Numbered from the stretch's first letter, positions 23,501 to 38,500 are shown. The stretch is DNA of 64,000 bases from Saxidomus purpurata (GCA_022818135.1 JAFMSR010000018.1:24968117-25032116); one strand, 5' to 3'. Notes: a model not told the origin generated them from the letters alone. Numbers and translations: made by a program.

Positions 23501-26500
23501 TTTTTATGAGAAGCTTGTTTTCATACAGAGTGTGTTGGGAACTTGTTATCCAACCAGTATGAAGAAAAAATTTTTTTCAATTTTTTTTATTTATTCCGAT
23601 TCAATTTTAAAATGCATAGAAAAACATTAGCTTAAGAAAAAAGTCAAAGTAGTTCCTTCCACCTGTGCGCCTGACAGCCCGACCAAACGACCAACCACTG
23701 GGTGACTCCTATATACCCACCCATACTTTGTTTCGGGGGTATAAATATTGTAAAAGAATAGGGTAAAAATTTGATACAAGAGGGTCAAGATGTCCCTATA
23801 TCGCTCACCCGGCTACCATTGGCTATAATACAAGGTTTACAATTGCATCACAGAAAGGTTCAATTATGACCGGGGTTCGTGATTTTAACAATATTGTACA
23901 GGTCCACTACACAATGCTACATTTCAAATAGCTCAGCTCTGGGCATTGCCGTTTTAGACAAGAAGTTTTTTTAAGTTTTCCGTACATAAGCCTTTGTGAA
24001 ATTTAGTGATCCCCTAGGAGTCAATTTTCACCTGGAGGTCATGATTTGAACAATCTTGGTTGGTTATAACAGCAGACTGGAATTTAACATCTTAACATGT
24101 AACCAGGGTATCAGAGGACACAAGAGCTAACTAGAGTTTGGGCTTACACCTCAGGATTCAGGCAGATAATTCATGCCAACAGACTATTTACCAGTCTGGC
24201 CTAGCCAGTTATGCTACAGCTGTGTAATGGAGACTGTACATACCTGCACTTTGCGGAGGACCTTGCTGTGGCCAACCTGGTGGAGCACCAGCAGGTACCT
24301 CAGCTTGGTAACCTGGCTGAAACTGCACTGCTTGCTGGAACTGTGGTGGTACTCCAACTTGAGGGGGTGGGGGTGGTGACTGCTGAACTTGGGGATTCCA
24401 CACTTCAGGAGATGTCCACTGCGGTTCGGGTCCAGGCATCGGCCCTGGTGCATGATGTGGGGGCTGCATGCCCATTTCTAAATGTGGTATTCCTCCTGGC
24501 TGGGATACATGTAGATGTGGGGGCATTTCCTCAGGCATGCTGTTACCTTGATTACGAGGTGTTGCTCTCTTACATTCAACCTAGAGTAATTCAAAATAAC
24601 ATTTGGGGATACAAAACTCTGTATAAATCCTTACCTACATATTATAAAGCTAACAGTATATATCAATTACAGCTATGTAAAATTATTTCTAAAACAGTAG
24701 TTCTTATAATAAATGCTAAAATCTACCAGTTGCATTGACTATTTGTACACTTAACATATATATAGAATTACTTAATAAGAATACCTCAACTATATATATT
24801 CTGGTATACATTGCAAAATAAAGACTCAAGTCTTTTGTTAGTATAAAAATCTTACCAGATTCTAAATATAAATTATTTGTATAGTGTCATCAAATTCTAA
24901 CTTAATACCATATATAATTATTCAATAATCAAACTATGTATTCAACATATCAAATACTATCAAAGAGAAACCATACAAAACCTTGGATATCTGTGCATTG
25001 TACCAACTTGTATATGTTTTATTTAGGCAGATAATCTGAGAGTACCATCATGTACATGTTTTACTTATGCACTTACACTGCCTGAGACATGTTTTCTTTT
25101 TTATGAATATACCATACAGATTGAGAGTACCGGTACTAACTTGAGCATGTCTTCTTTATGTAAATACTTTATTCACTTACAAATGCTTTATATAAGCAAA
25201 TATACTAACAGTACCAACTTGTATATGTTTTGTTGCAATTCAACAAGACTATCGTCAAAGTAGCCACACAAAACTCTAAAGTTATCTTTCTTTATCTTGG
25301 ACCAACAATCAATTTTTATATATCGCTTTTTCCATATGTATCAAATTTTCATTTTATTTGCACACATAAATTATGCTAATATCAGATTAGTCCAATCTCA
25401 CTTCATGCTAATGCTTCTGCAGCGTAAGTGGACAGGTAGAAAAATTAAACACATTTCAAATGCTTCATTTAGTTCAGTTGAGACACAAAAAACTAATAAC
25501 ATTCCATTCCATTCCATTCACACATTAAATGCATGGACATTTGAGTTCATTTAAAACCTATTCACCTTACATTGCTTGACTCATATAATCGATAATTTGA
25601 TAGTTGTTTCCAGAATCGTACAAGAATTTACTCATGAAATTCTAGAAATTGAAACTACTACACCACTATCACATGATAAAAATACTTTTAACTTTATGCT
25701 CATTGCCAGCTTAAGACAAAATTTTCAGACAATAGTATATTCCAATGTGAATAGTTTGAAAGCTCTAAAAGAATTTGGGCACTGTACATAGTAATTGGGG
25801 AATATTCTAATCTTTGCTCAACTGTAGAGTTGTTGTGTTCTAGAACAAACTTACACTAAAACAAACTTAAAATTCATCACAAGATAAGATCAAAAACAGT
25901 GTTTAACTATCCTTCACAAGGCATGCTATATGACTGTAAATGTCTAACATTGATAGTACTGTTATATTATATTTGAAATTATTCACCAAGGCTGTAAACT
26001 GTTTAATTCTATACTTAAATGGTGTACCGCTAATTTCACATAAGGAAAATAAGCCATAAGAGGGTTGCCATCAGTAAGATAAAGGTTGGAGACTTTTCCC
26101 TTTCCAATTTTCATGGAAATATCTCTAATACAAATGTAAGGACTTGGCTGACCCTTATCTGTGACAAATGACTCTTAATAGAACTAACATTGAAAAACTT
26201 GTCTTTAAAATTTCTACAACATCAATGGTAAAACTGCTTATCGTATATTACCTACAAGATTTTCATTTCCATCAAAAGTCAATGGTTTAGACTACCTACC
26301 AACATATGATGTGATATTGGAAATGGTGCAACAAATACATTTAAGATAGTCTTCCAATTAATCCTACCAGTGTAAAGCCTATGGTAGAGGCTATGAAAAA
26401 AGATCAAATGTTAAAATTGACATTAAGCAAACATTTTGATTTGACTTTCACAACTCGCTGTTTTCCAAAGTTTGATTATAATATGCTAGGTTGTAAGACT

Positions 26501-29500
26501 TGTAGATGACTTTCAGGTTTTCCTGACATATTCCCTGACCTGGCAACCCTGCTTTGACAAACTACTAATTGTGCAGGCAAATAAATTTCACAATCACATC
26601 TTTGTATTAAATGCATTTAAATGTATTTAAGTAAATAAAGCTATAAAACAAAAGACCACTTGCAAATACTTCATTAAACAAGAGGGCCAAGATGGCCCTA
26701 TATCGCTCACCTGAGTACATGACTTACTTATGACCAAAGTGTGACTGAAATTCAACCTGAAACTATGTATCATAAACACAAACATTCTGTTTGACATGGA
26801 CAAGACAAACCCTCTGACCAATTATCATGTTGATTGGCTGTAAAATGTGACTACTACAGTATTAATAACTTTTAAAGTTTTTCTTGGATTTGACCAGTGA
26901 AATCGGGCAACCTAAACAAGGTTTTAATTTGATCAGTTCTTGTGACTTAGATTTTGACCTTAAATTACCTGGTTTCAAACTTGACCTAGAAATCGTTCGT
27001 ACAAACATTCTGACCAATTTTCATAAACATTGATTAAATGTTGACTCTAGGTTTTTCTTTTATTTTACCATGCAGCCTAGTTATTGACCCCAATTTCGAA
27101 CTTGACATAGAAATCATGGAAATAAAGAATCGGACACATTTCCATGATGATTAGACCTGACCAATGGTAAATAAATGTAGCTTCTTGAGTCTTAAGGTTT
27201 TTCTTTGATTTGATTATCTGACCTAGTTATTGACCCCAGGTGACACAGATTCGAACCTGGCCTAGAAACCACTCAAACATTCTTACTAATTTTCGTAATG
27301 GTTAATAAATGTGGCCTCTAGCATGTGTCTAATGTCTTAGCAAGGTTTTTCTTTGATTAGACAGTGTGACCTAGTTTTTGAATCCAGGTGACCCAGATTT
27401 GAACTCGACCTAGAAATTATTGAGGAAAACATTCTTACCATTTTTCATTATTATTTGATAAGAATTCGGACTTCTAGAATGTTACCATCATTGATTTTTA
27501 TTACACTGTGTGACCTTGTTTTTGACCCCATGTGACCCAGATTTGAACATGACCTAGAGACAAACATTCTGACTAATTTTCATGAAGATTTTGGATGTCA
27601 AATGTGACTTTAGAGTGTGAACAGAGACAATCACGGACATCAGGCGATTACAATTGCACACCTTAGCATCAGGTGAGCTAAAAATAAATTTTCATTGCCT
27701 TGTGGTATCACTAATTAAAATACAATTTTGAAAACTTATACAAAAGTGGTTGAAGATGAACCAGATATACCAGACAAAAGCATTGCTTACAATAAGCATT
27801 ATATTTACTAGCATATCCACATTACTGTTACAGGGAAAAAAGTATCTATAACAACAGTGTTTAAAGGAACATATGTGACGCCCTGATAGTAAATTGTGAA
27901 TATTCAATTCAACAAGGCTTCTAAACCAGTAATTTTTTTAAAGGGAGATAAAAACTGACACAACTATAGTTCTTGCACACTGCACTACATTTTCAATATA
28001 CACCGAACCGCAAAATAAACGCAACACATTTCTTTTTTGAATATGTCCGCCGTAATTATATTTTACTGACGCAAACGTATTTGAATATTATTTATACATG
28101 TAAAATATTACCAGATTACTATGCCACTAAAATTTATTGAAATCATCGTACCATGACACCTGACTGGCACATTAATACAAAAAGCACGTTTTGCACGTGC
28201 ACGTTGAAATTAAGTAAATTATTTTTTAAAAATCGATAATTTCTTGACCAGTTACGATTTTACAATTAAAAAACACCCCAAAATATATTTAGCTGACATA
28301 AATTGTATTTTGCAATGCCACGACTTCCTGATAATTTGCGAAATCAGGCTGTCAGGATACACGAGATATTGACAATGTCTGAAAATTGAACTTGTGGGTA
28401 ATGAACTTTGACATTATGAAATCCGGGTTATCTGTTGTTATATTTTAATGAAATTTACACAGTATGTAGGTAAGGTACCAATGAAATGAAATAAACTCGT
28501 TATTTATCATTTGAATTGTTTATTTTCAAATTATATGTGTTTCCCCAACTGTTGCGTTTATTTTGCGGTTCGGTGTATAATCTAGGTATCAATGTTTGGT
28601 GGTATGCTGTTGTGTTCAAGATAGATGAAAAATGTTCATAAAAGGAACTTATTCAGACAATTGGTAGAGTTATGGAATTTGTATATAATTCTATACCACA
28701 AGATGTCCTGTTTTATTTGTGTACCTTCATTCTATTTTCACTGACACTTGGGTAACATTATTGCCAAGAAAAAAACGTAATTCTGCGATTATCTAGTGTA
28801 AAATAAAATCATTACCTGAGAACTTTCTTATACTGTATACTTTACCATGATTAATATCCTGCCTCCATCCTGTGAAGTCATTTTCTTGAAAGATTAGAGT
28901 AGACTTAAGTTAGTGACTTACCTTAAATCCAATCCATGTCAAAGACACTCGTGAGGCACTTTAGCAAGTTGGGCTAAGCATGGTTACCATAGTGAAATGG
29001 ATTCAACTAACTTGAGTAACATGTTGTAGAAATCATATGTACATAAATCATAAATGTACTTTAAACCCCGAATACAAACAGTCAGTAAACAAATACAACT
29101 TTTCAGTTATATCTTGCATCTAATTTAGTATTTTGATATTTACACTCCTATCATCTGAAACAAGCTGATTATTTCCTTGTTTGTTCATATGATTTCTTAC
29201 ATTTAATTTGTAACAACTAACAGCTAAATGTTTATACCAAATACATAGAAACATATTTTGGGTATCAGGCAGAATTGAAGTATTTGGGTAATGTATAACC
29301 TTTTTGCCATTGAAGTTTACAAAGTGTTCTCGGCAAACTTGATTGACAGCATCATCTGATTCGAAAGTGAGGAATCCAAAGCCTATAGTAAGGTACAAGG
29401 TAAGTCTACAGTAATGTAATACAATATAGAAATGTGGCAAACATTCATGCTTCAGTGATCTGAAAACTTTCCAAACTTATTCAATAGTGTCTGTCAAATA

Positions 29501-32500
29501 TTCGACCTTGTTTTAATTAGAACTTTTCAATAGTGTCCATCAAATATCCAAACTTGTTTACGTAGAGCTTTTCAATATTGTCTGTCAAATATCCAAACTT
29601 GTATTACTTAGAGCTTTTCAATACTGTCTGTCTAAACTTGTTTTACTAAAGCTTTTCAATATTGTTTAATAAATGTCTAAACTTGTTTCACTAAAGCTAC
29701 TGTCTGTTAAATATCTAAACTTGTTTTACTAAAAGCTTTTCAAAATTGTCTGTTAAATGTCTAAACTTGTTTTACTAAAAGCTTTTCAATATTGTCTGTT
29801 AAATGTCAAAACTTGTATTACTTAAAGCTTTTCAATACTATCTGTTAAATGTCTAAACTTGTTTTACTAAAAGCTTTTTAATATTGTCTGTTAAATGTCT
29901 AAACCCGTTTTACTAAAAGCTTTTCAATATTGTCTGTTAAATGTCAAAACTTGTATTACTTAAAGCTTTTCAATACTATCTGTTAAATGTCTAAACTTGT
30001 TTTACTAAAAGCTTTTTAATATTGTCTGTTAAATGTCTAAACCCGTTTTACTAAAAGCTTTTCAATATTGTCTGTTAAATGTCAAAACTTGTATTACTTA
30101 AAGCTTTTCAATACTATCTGTTAAATGTCTAAACTTGTTTTACTAAAAGCTTTTTAATATTGTCTGTTAAATGTCTAAACTTGTTTTACTATAACCTTTT
30201 CAATATTGTCTGTCAAATGTCCAAACTTGTTTACTTAGAGCTTTTCAATATTGTGTGTTACATGTTTAAACTTGTTTTACTAAATGCTTTTCAATATTGT
30301 CTGTTAAATGTCTAAACTTGTTTAACTAAAAGCTTTCCTTTTTATTGAGTTGGAATTTTTTCAGATCACTTTGTTTTATTTTTTCAATGTCTGAATCCTG
30401 TAGAGATCTATTTCTTCTGCTACAAAAGAATGTGAACAAGGTTACACATTTATATGAAATACATCAATACAAAGACATACCAATATCAACAAGTTTAAAA
30501 AAATTCAAACTATGTGTAGTAATTTATATGGTAAACTTATGAACTAAGCAACATCTACACATAGTAATTTATATGGCAAGCTTATATGAACTAACCAAAG
30601 TCTAGATGAATTCAGTATTTCAACAGTGACCAATCTATTCTCAGTTTCAAGTAAGGTACAGATATGTCTGTAGCTCCCAATATTTCTATGAAAATGGATG
30701 TATCTTTCAAATAACACTAACTACAAATGTTTCACTCTCTGCTCTTAATATTTATGTTCTTAACCTTCAGTATCACTGACACACACAAAAGCACTGGAGT
30801 CTATATAAAACTCAAAATAATTGTATAATGTACTGGCACACTTGGGTTATATCTAATTCTGAGAACACTATACAAGACACATGCAGATAGATACATGTCT
30901 ACCAGGAAGTGACCACTATAAATATACCCAAATATTACTTCTATTCTAGCTGCTCATAAGAAATATTAAATGCTGAACACAATTTTGTAGTCTAATATAT
31001 TGTAAAATTATACAAAGACAAGTCTATATTTTGCCAGGTGTATATAAAAGCAGTGGTGTTATGTAAAGTTAGTAAACCCAAAATCTAAAAGTACAGTAAC
31101 TGTTAATAGATGTGTATTTATATTAAACTAATAATGTACTAGTCCAGTAACAAAACCAATACAGCATTACTAATTTGCTGATTTGTTTTCTTTTATACAA
31201 GAACCAATACCTTTTCCTTGTTTTTACAATGTATTTACACGGTTTTTGTCATACTATATGCCAGTTTTTACAAACTTTCAGTTGTTTACAGCATACATTT
31301 TCTTACTTGCTTAAAGCTGCTAGCTCTCAGATTTTGGTGAAAAAATAGGTTCTTTGAACTGTCTGAAATTTACATATTTTCATCCAATCAAAAGGTTCCA
31401 TTTTAAAAGTCCTGTATATTATTTCTGTATTTTGAAATTAAATGCTTCCAAATAATTAAGCATTACAAACACCTTTGAAATCCCAATGTAAACCATAGAG
31501 TGCAACGGGTGCAATCAAACCAAACCAATCAACATTTTTTTTATCTTCACTTGTTGTTGATTCTAGTATTTAGTTTTACATTTCATGTTTTAATATATTA
31601 TCAGTTTAGAGTAATTTATATTTTTCACCTGAAACTGCAGGCGAGCAGCTTTAAACTCTCTGAATTTTTGTTTTGAAATCATTTCTCAGATCAATGAAGG
31701 CTGAACATAATTTTATCCATGTTTTTAAACATCATTTTACGCTTCAAGTTCACTGACGTCACTGTATACATTACCCCCATAACATGCACCAAATCTGACC
31801 CAAGTATTCTAGAAATCAATTTATCAGACAGTAAGACACAAGTTAGTCTATCCTTACTGTTGATATACAAGTATGGAAAGCTCTCCCCTGGTAACAAATT
31901 TACCAGGATCAACGTAAAAATTAACTAGCTCTAGACAAAAACTCCTTATAAAACAAGACACTTTCAAAATTTAAGAGCACATGTTTACACAATTTTGTTT
32001 TGTTTTTGGTAAAGAGCTTGGAAACTATAAAGATTTTCATGCAGTCTGACTATATTGTGTTGTATAATTTGTAGGTACTTCAGAGCTTTCAATCTTTTTG
32101 CACTGTACCAAAGGGTTTAGGTTCATCAGCAATGATAAGAATTCTGTCATTAAAGCACACAGTGTAGACATTAAACTATAGTGCACTGATGTAAAGCTGC
32201 TAGGAGTGCACCAGAAGTACCCTTGTACAATCAATGTGTACAGCCGTGTGTCAGTTTATTGGTAAAAAAACACTCTTCACAAGATAAAGGTAAACTATTC
32301 ATGCAATAATTTATAACAACAAAAAGTTATAAAGTTTATAAACTCCTTGAGTGAAATTCATGAAAATAACAGTTTATCAGGACAACAATAAGTAATCTAT
32401 TAACATATCTAGTTAAAACATTAATATTAAAAAGACTATTTTAACTGTCAAAAAAATGAGAAAGCAAAAAGACAGGTAAATAAATAAATAGGAAAGCTAT

Positions 32501-35500
32501 AAGGGTAAGGTAATCATGTTGATTACTGTTGCAAGCTGAAACAATAGCTGAAAAGTGTAACACTGTGTGATACTACAGTCTCGTGAAAATCTCACAAGCT
32601 AATGTCAATTACAGTACATTTCCTATTTTTAGCTCCTAAAAGACTAAGACATTCATGCATGAATATGCTGCATTCAGCCAGCTGCAGGACAAAACACAGA
32701 TTGCGGAGAGACATGTTCAAGGGGGAATCTTGGTAGAAGTAAAGATATCTATTGACACAAGGATGAATCACAGTCTCTATCTTCATGCTAACATTTTTTT
32801 CTTCAAGGTTTAAAACCTTTCAAGTTAGTACAGGCAGGATGTTTACCTAACCATTTCTTTTAGAAGTACCTGCACAAGAGTTCCATCCTCTGTAAGAAAT
32901 TACCAACTTTCTCAACAGTCAAGTGGAAAGTGGGGCTTGAGTACATGACCCACTATGTTAGGTTAGCAAATTAATTCACCAGAGAGGCGGCTCAAATCAC
33001 ATTACACAGGTTAGCAATTAATTCACCAGAGAGGTGGCTCAAATCACAATACCCAGTACTCATGCTTACATTCTGCAACTGTGAACTGAACAAGAATATG
33101 TAGGAACATACATTACATCACAATAAGCTATTCATTCAGGATATGGGAAGAATTAAGTCCAAGTTCTTGCTTTTAGCAGAGTTAAGATTAGTTATACTAA
33201 GTGCACAATGCTTAAACTTACACACAGATTAAATGTATTGCCAAGACTAAAGTTAGCCCATGTAAATTAAGCCTTCAACAAGCCAATTTTAGAACCTATT
33301 TTCAACATGATTTTTCTTGGGATTCAATTACAATGTATATTCTAGGAATGTGTTTATTAGCCAGGAGTGAAGAGGCAGTTCCAAAGGGTAAAGGCAACAT
33401 GCATGTTTGCTTTACAACAAATAAAAGGTATTTCCCTGTGTTTCTGGAAAGGATGCATGCTAGTACCATACATGGAGGATTTCTATGCAGTAACTGTGAA
33501 AATACTTGTATATATGTTGAGCATGAAATTTCACTTTTTCAAGAAAAAGCAAGTTTGTTGGCACATATATTATTGGATTTCATTATGGAAGTCTAAACAA
33601 ATAGCAACAAAAGGTCCCTATATTGCTCACCTGGATACCATTGGTCATTATACAGGGTTGCAGAAAACATAGTAAAAGTACAGATTGTTATGATATGTGT
33701 TGCTTGAATGGAGGCTTAACACATCAAGTTCAAGGTCATCAATGAACAAGAGTGCCAAACTGTCACAAACGCTGGACGTAGATTGAGTGGTAATCAAAGT
33801 GTTTATTTGTTACAATTATTATGATTTATGTTGAGAGAAATTATTAATAAAATTTTAACAAAGGGCAACAAGCGAATTCAGTGAATTTATATCCCCGGCC
33901 AAATGAAGCAAATAGCTGGAAAAGAACAGCTAGAAAGTGTACTGGTCTGTCTGTTTCAGGGAAAAAGGCATTTTTAAAATTCCATCACCCTTATAGGGCC
34001 TCGTCTCTGAGGTGATATGTTTTTCTTCAAATTACAATCATAAAGAACTTAATTGTTGTAAAATAGATAAAATAAGTTCTACCACTTTCTGACAAGAATT
34101 CTTAAGTTTCTGTATAAAATAATTATATAAGAAAAAGGCTAAGTCCCCCTCATTTCTGTAAAAATCAAGTTTATCCTATTGTCTTTGGCGGGGGATAATA
34201 AAATTTGGTAAAAAACATTTCAGCAATGAAAGGGACATAACTCCAAAGTGACTATAGCTGTGTAACTGGTTATTAAGTGGATGAAATATTGAAAATGTAC
34301 ACACAGTCCTGATTTCTTCCAAACAAGGAAGTTAGCTAACAAGTCATGGTCACCCCACTTGGCACTGAAATGTAATTGCAAAACTCAGCACATGGTCTAA
34401 AATTCATCACTGTAGCCTCAGAAATAGCAGGCATAATTTGAACAAGTGACCCCCCCCTATATTTTTGACTGAAGGATACTGGTTTTCACTAAATTATATT
34501 AAGTCAATATAAAACAATACACTAAAGGTCCACTAGACATAGCAACGTATGGTACCAAATATCTAAGCTCTGGGCCTTGTGGTTTTCAAAGAATTTCCTT
34601 TGAGTTGCCATGGCAACCAGAGTTCTGCTAGGAATGGAATTCTTTTAACAACTTTGACGGATGACCATGAAAGGAAAATTTTAGTGAAGTTTGTTTGAAA
34701 CTGACTAGTTGATTTTTGAGCAGATGTGTTTGAAGAAAATGGTTGACGTACAACAGAGCCGGATGGTGAGTGGACACAATAGCTCACCCTTGCACTTTAT
34801 GCCAGGTGAGCTTAAAAGCTAGAACATACTAAGGGCTACACCCAACAAGAGTCTTTTGAACAGCACACTGGACTATTTGAAACACATAATTTGTATTCAA
34901 TTCAGGAAAGAATTATCTATAGTACTAGTCTGATACTCCTAAACATTTACCGTATTTCCCCGTGTATAATACGCACCCGTGTATAAAACGCACCCTCGTT
35001 CTGTGCTTTAAAAATGGGGAAAAATGCCTACAACGGTGTATAATACGCACCTCAAATATCCGAAAAATATGCCATTTTCGTTACCAAAATTATTCAATAA
35101 TCGGAGCACTGTAACGATTTATACACGTACAAAATACAATATGGCAGTTATCAACTATATTTTGACAATCTGTTTAGCATAGATGATATGAAAACTCAAA
35201 AATGTCATGCTTATTTAATGGTACTTTGAGAACATAATTATTTTCGCAAGATTTCAACACCTTCTCATACCAGTAATTACAGCGCCATCAAAGAGAGACA
35301 TGTGAAAATCAATGCAATTATCTAAGCATGTTTGTTTACCAATAAATGGAATGTTGTATTGATCAGCAATAATTGTTTGATAATTAAAGAGACAACAAAC
35401 TTTGTTCTAACAATGTTCAACTTTTATTGAAACCTGAAAGAAAACTATCAAATTTACTGGCATTGGCTTTTAGGAAACCTCCGTGCTCTTCATAAAAAAG

Positions 35501-38500
35501 TTAGTATAAAAACTAATTTATACGATTTCAACATTTTCAATGCTGGAAAAAATTGTCGGAGATCCTACATTGATGTATAATACGCACCCCTTCCTGGAAG
35601 CCCCAAAATCTGAATTAAAAGTGCGTATTATACACGGGGAAATACCGTAGTAAAGTTTCAAATCAATCCCATCAGAGGCTACTCAGATACCATAATAGTA
35701 GCTTGCATGCGGAACGTTAACCAAATGTGCAATACAAGAGTAACGGCAATAGCCCTCCATATTCTCTGAAAAGTCAAGCTAAAAATGGCAGGTTTTAGTG
35801 GGTTTAAATGACAGTAAGAAGTCTATATTTATATATATATATATGCTATTCCAAATTAATAAAGAACAGTAACAAAATAATAATTTGGAAAATCCGAAAC
35901 CCAAAGAAGCAGTGTTTGCAAGCATGCTGTCAATGCTAGACTGTTTTTAGATCAAATTGTGTACATTTTAACACAGACAAACAACACAAACATCTATATA
36001 CATATAACCATTACTTTAATAGACTTCTATGTTCTAGAGAACTACATATATAAAACTGTGAGGTGATTGGTGAATTGTTTTTTAATGTAATAAAAATTAT
36101 ATATTAGGCTAAAGAATCTTTTTATCAAATTAATTTAAAATACCATTAAATTGATCGGTAGCTTACTAGGTCTTGCAACAACAAAAACTTACAGATCAAT
36201 TCACAAACTTATAGTTTCCTATATTAATATACTTTTCTTTCATAAAAAAGAACCAACAACTTCAAGTAAACACACTGCATACTGTTAAGGAAAAACATCC
36301 AATTTCACAGAAATATCAATTACAACACACTCAAAGAAACCATCAAGTCTGTAATATCAATCCCCCTATTCAGATACATGTTATTATGTTTCCAAAATTA
36401 GAGTGTTACAGTCAATTTTAGGTCCCCCCCCCCCAAGTCTGAACATTTATGTAAATTACTTGAAACAGATAATGCAATGGTCTACTGATAAATTAATCAC
36501 AGTGTAAGAATAATTTCTACATAGGGGATTTCCAGATGTACCTTGTTCTTAAAATATTTTAAATGCTTAAGCATCTAACTAACTATTCAAAGTGAATGCG
36601 TTACAGCCTATAAACGTAAAGTTACTAAAGTCAAGGCCTCCTTGGGATTGTAAATGCTTTCAATTTGCCTTCAGAGAACTGTCTCCACGGCAATAATTCA
36701 AGTCAATGTATCATGCATGTATGTTAACGTGAATCAGCTTCACATTTACCTGTCCAGTGAAAAATAATGTTAAGCTTAACTGGTTATGTCCAAAAGTCTA
36801 CTTCAACAAGTCTACTTCAAAAAGCCTTTTACAGATTGTAGAAGAAGCTGTAAGTCTACCATTACAATTTAATTTTTTTACTAATATAAAAGACAAACTT
36901 TATTCTAATAATGTAAAAAAGAATATTTTGTTGGGAATGATGGATGCTCCCTAAAGTAACTTTACACTAAGCCAGGAATCATGCATCTTCAACACAAGTT
37001 CACAGTGCTTGTTGAAAAATAGCAAACAAAAAATTATGCTATATGTAACTATAATTACGTTGCCTTAATGTTTCATTTCATGGTCAATTAGAAATGTGGT
37101 TATATGTGCATCTCCTGTTGGTTGAGAGGCTTTCTATTAAAAATTTTCGAGGTTCAGAATTGTGGTTGCCAAGAAATTGTACAAACAAAAATACGGAAAT
37201 CACTAATTCATGGATGGGCTGACAAAGCAGCCAGTGACGGAGCATAAACAAAATATGAGAAAATGCCAATGCTAATGAAAACATATTCTTCAGACAAATA
37301 TGTGATTATAGATACCAAACCTTAACTAGTCAAGAAAATTATTCAATAAATAAACAGCAATGTCTAATTGAACTATTCATATGATTTTTCTGTTTATTTC
37401 ACCTTATTGTTTCTAACTGACAAACCCCTCCTTATTGCCAATTACCTTGTCCTAAAATGCCAATCTTTAATGCTATATCTCAACAAAACAATCTTAGCTA
37501 GACGATAAGTTCAGCTATAGCTTGGAGGCATAAACAACGGTTTTATGGTAAAATTTGAAATAGGGTGTAAGTTAGTATGATTTACTTTACAAATTCATTT
37601 TTCAACATCATGCATACCACTGGCCAATGTGAGGGGAGGTTCTAGCACAGTGTTATTAATTAAATTTAAGGCAAATCTGTCAATCTAATACAAATTTGTT
37701 CCAATTTTCTCTATCAACACTTTCTCCATGTGGCAATCCATCTAGGCAGTTCATTTAAAGACAATTTAAACTTAGCAATATCATCAATAAATGCTTAAAG
37801 ACAACTCTGCCTGACAGACTGAAGACAATCTACTACATAAAAACACATACACATTACTGAAAATCACTGTGAATTTACGAGACAAAAAGGTCGAGAACTG
37901 AAGAATTTGCTAACAAGTGCTCTCGAGAATAAACATGAAAATAAATATTTGTGATTTACAGGATTTTAATCGACTGAGCTAAGATTTGCCAAAATCAGTC
38001 TTGATAATTAACTTTATTGCCAAGACACACATATCACCACTGTGAAACACTGCGAAATAAACTAATGCTATAATAATCCTTCAAGCAAACTCCCCGTAAA
38101 AAGACCAATGAAACTTATATACACAGTCCATGATGCACTTTATTAAAATAAAAGCACTTAGAATAATGAATTATAATCCCTACATTTGTAATACTTTATA
38201 TAAAGCAGAGGACTTGCAAGCAACATTGTGCCAGTCCAGACAACAAGGTGCACAAGTATTTGTAAAAGACTCTAGCCTAAATCTTCAACAATCCTAAGAT
38301 TATACTCAACATCTATTCACTCATTTCCCATCTGTCAGGCATAGTTATCTTTAGTAGATAAGTTTATCATTTATATAGTTATCCTGATGTCTATATCTAC
38401 AGCTTACCTCGAGATCTTTGTTTCTGGGCATCATACATCACTGTCACATCTAAAACCTGTTGGTAAATTAACACAAAAACATCAAATGTAAAATCTTAGA

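Noticed and set aside
24211..24738. A 175-codon plus-strand ORF
   Set aside because: It lies antisense to DAZAP1 exon 8 and owes its length to the Pro/Gln-rich composition of the real exon.
29478..30336. CRISPR-like array
   Set aside because: Units are contiguous without unique spacers and the context is a eukaryotic intron; it is a minisatellite.
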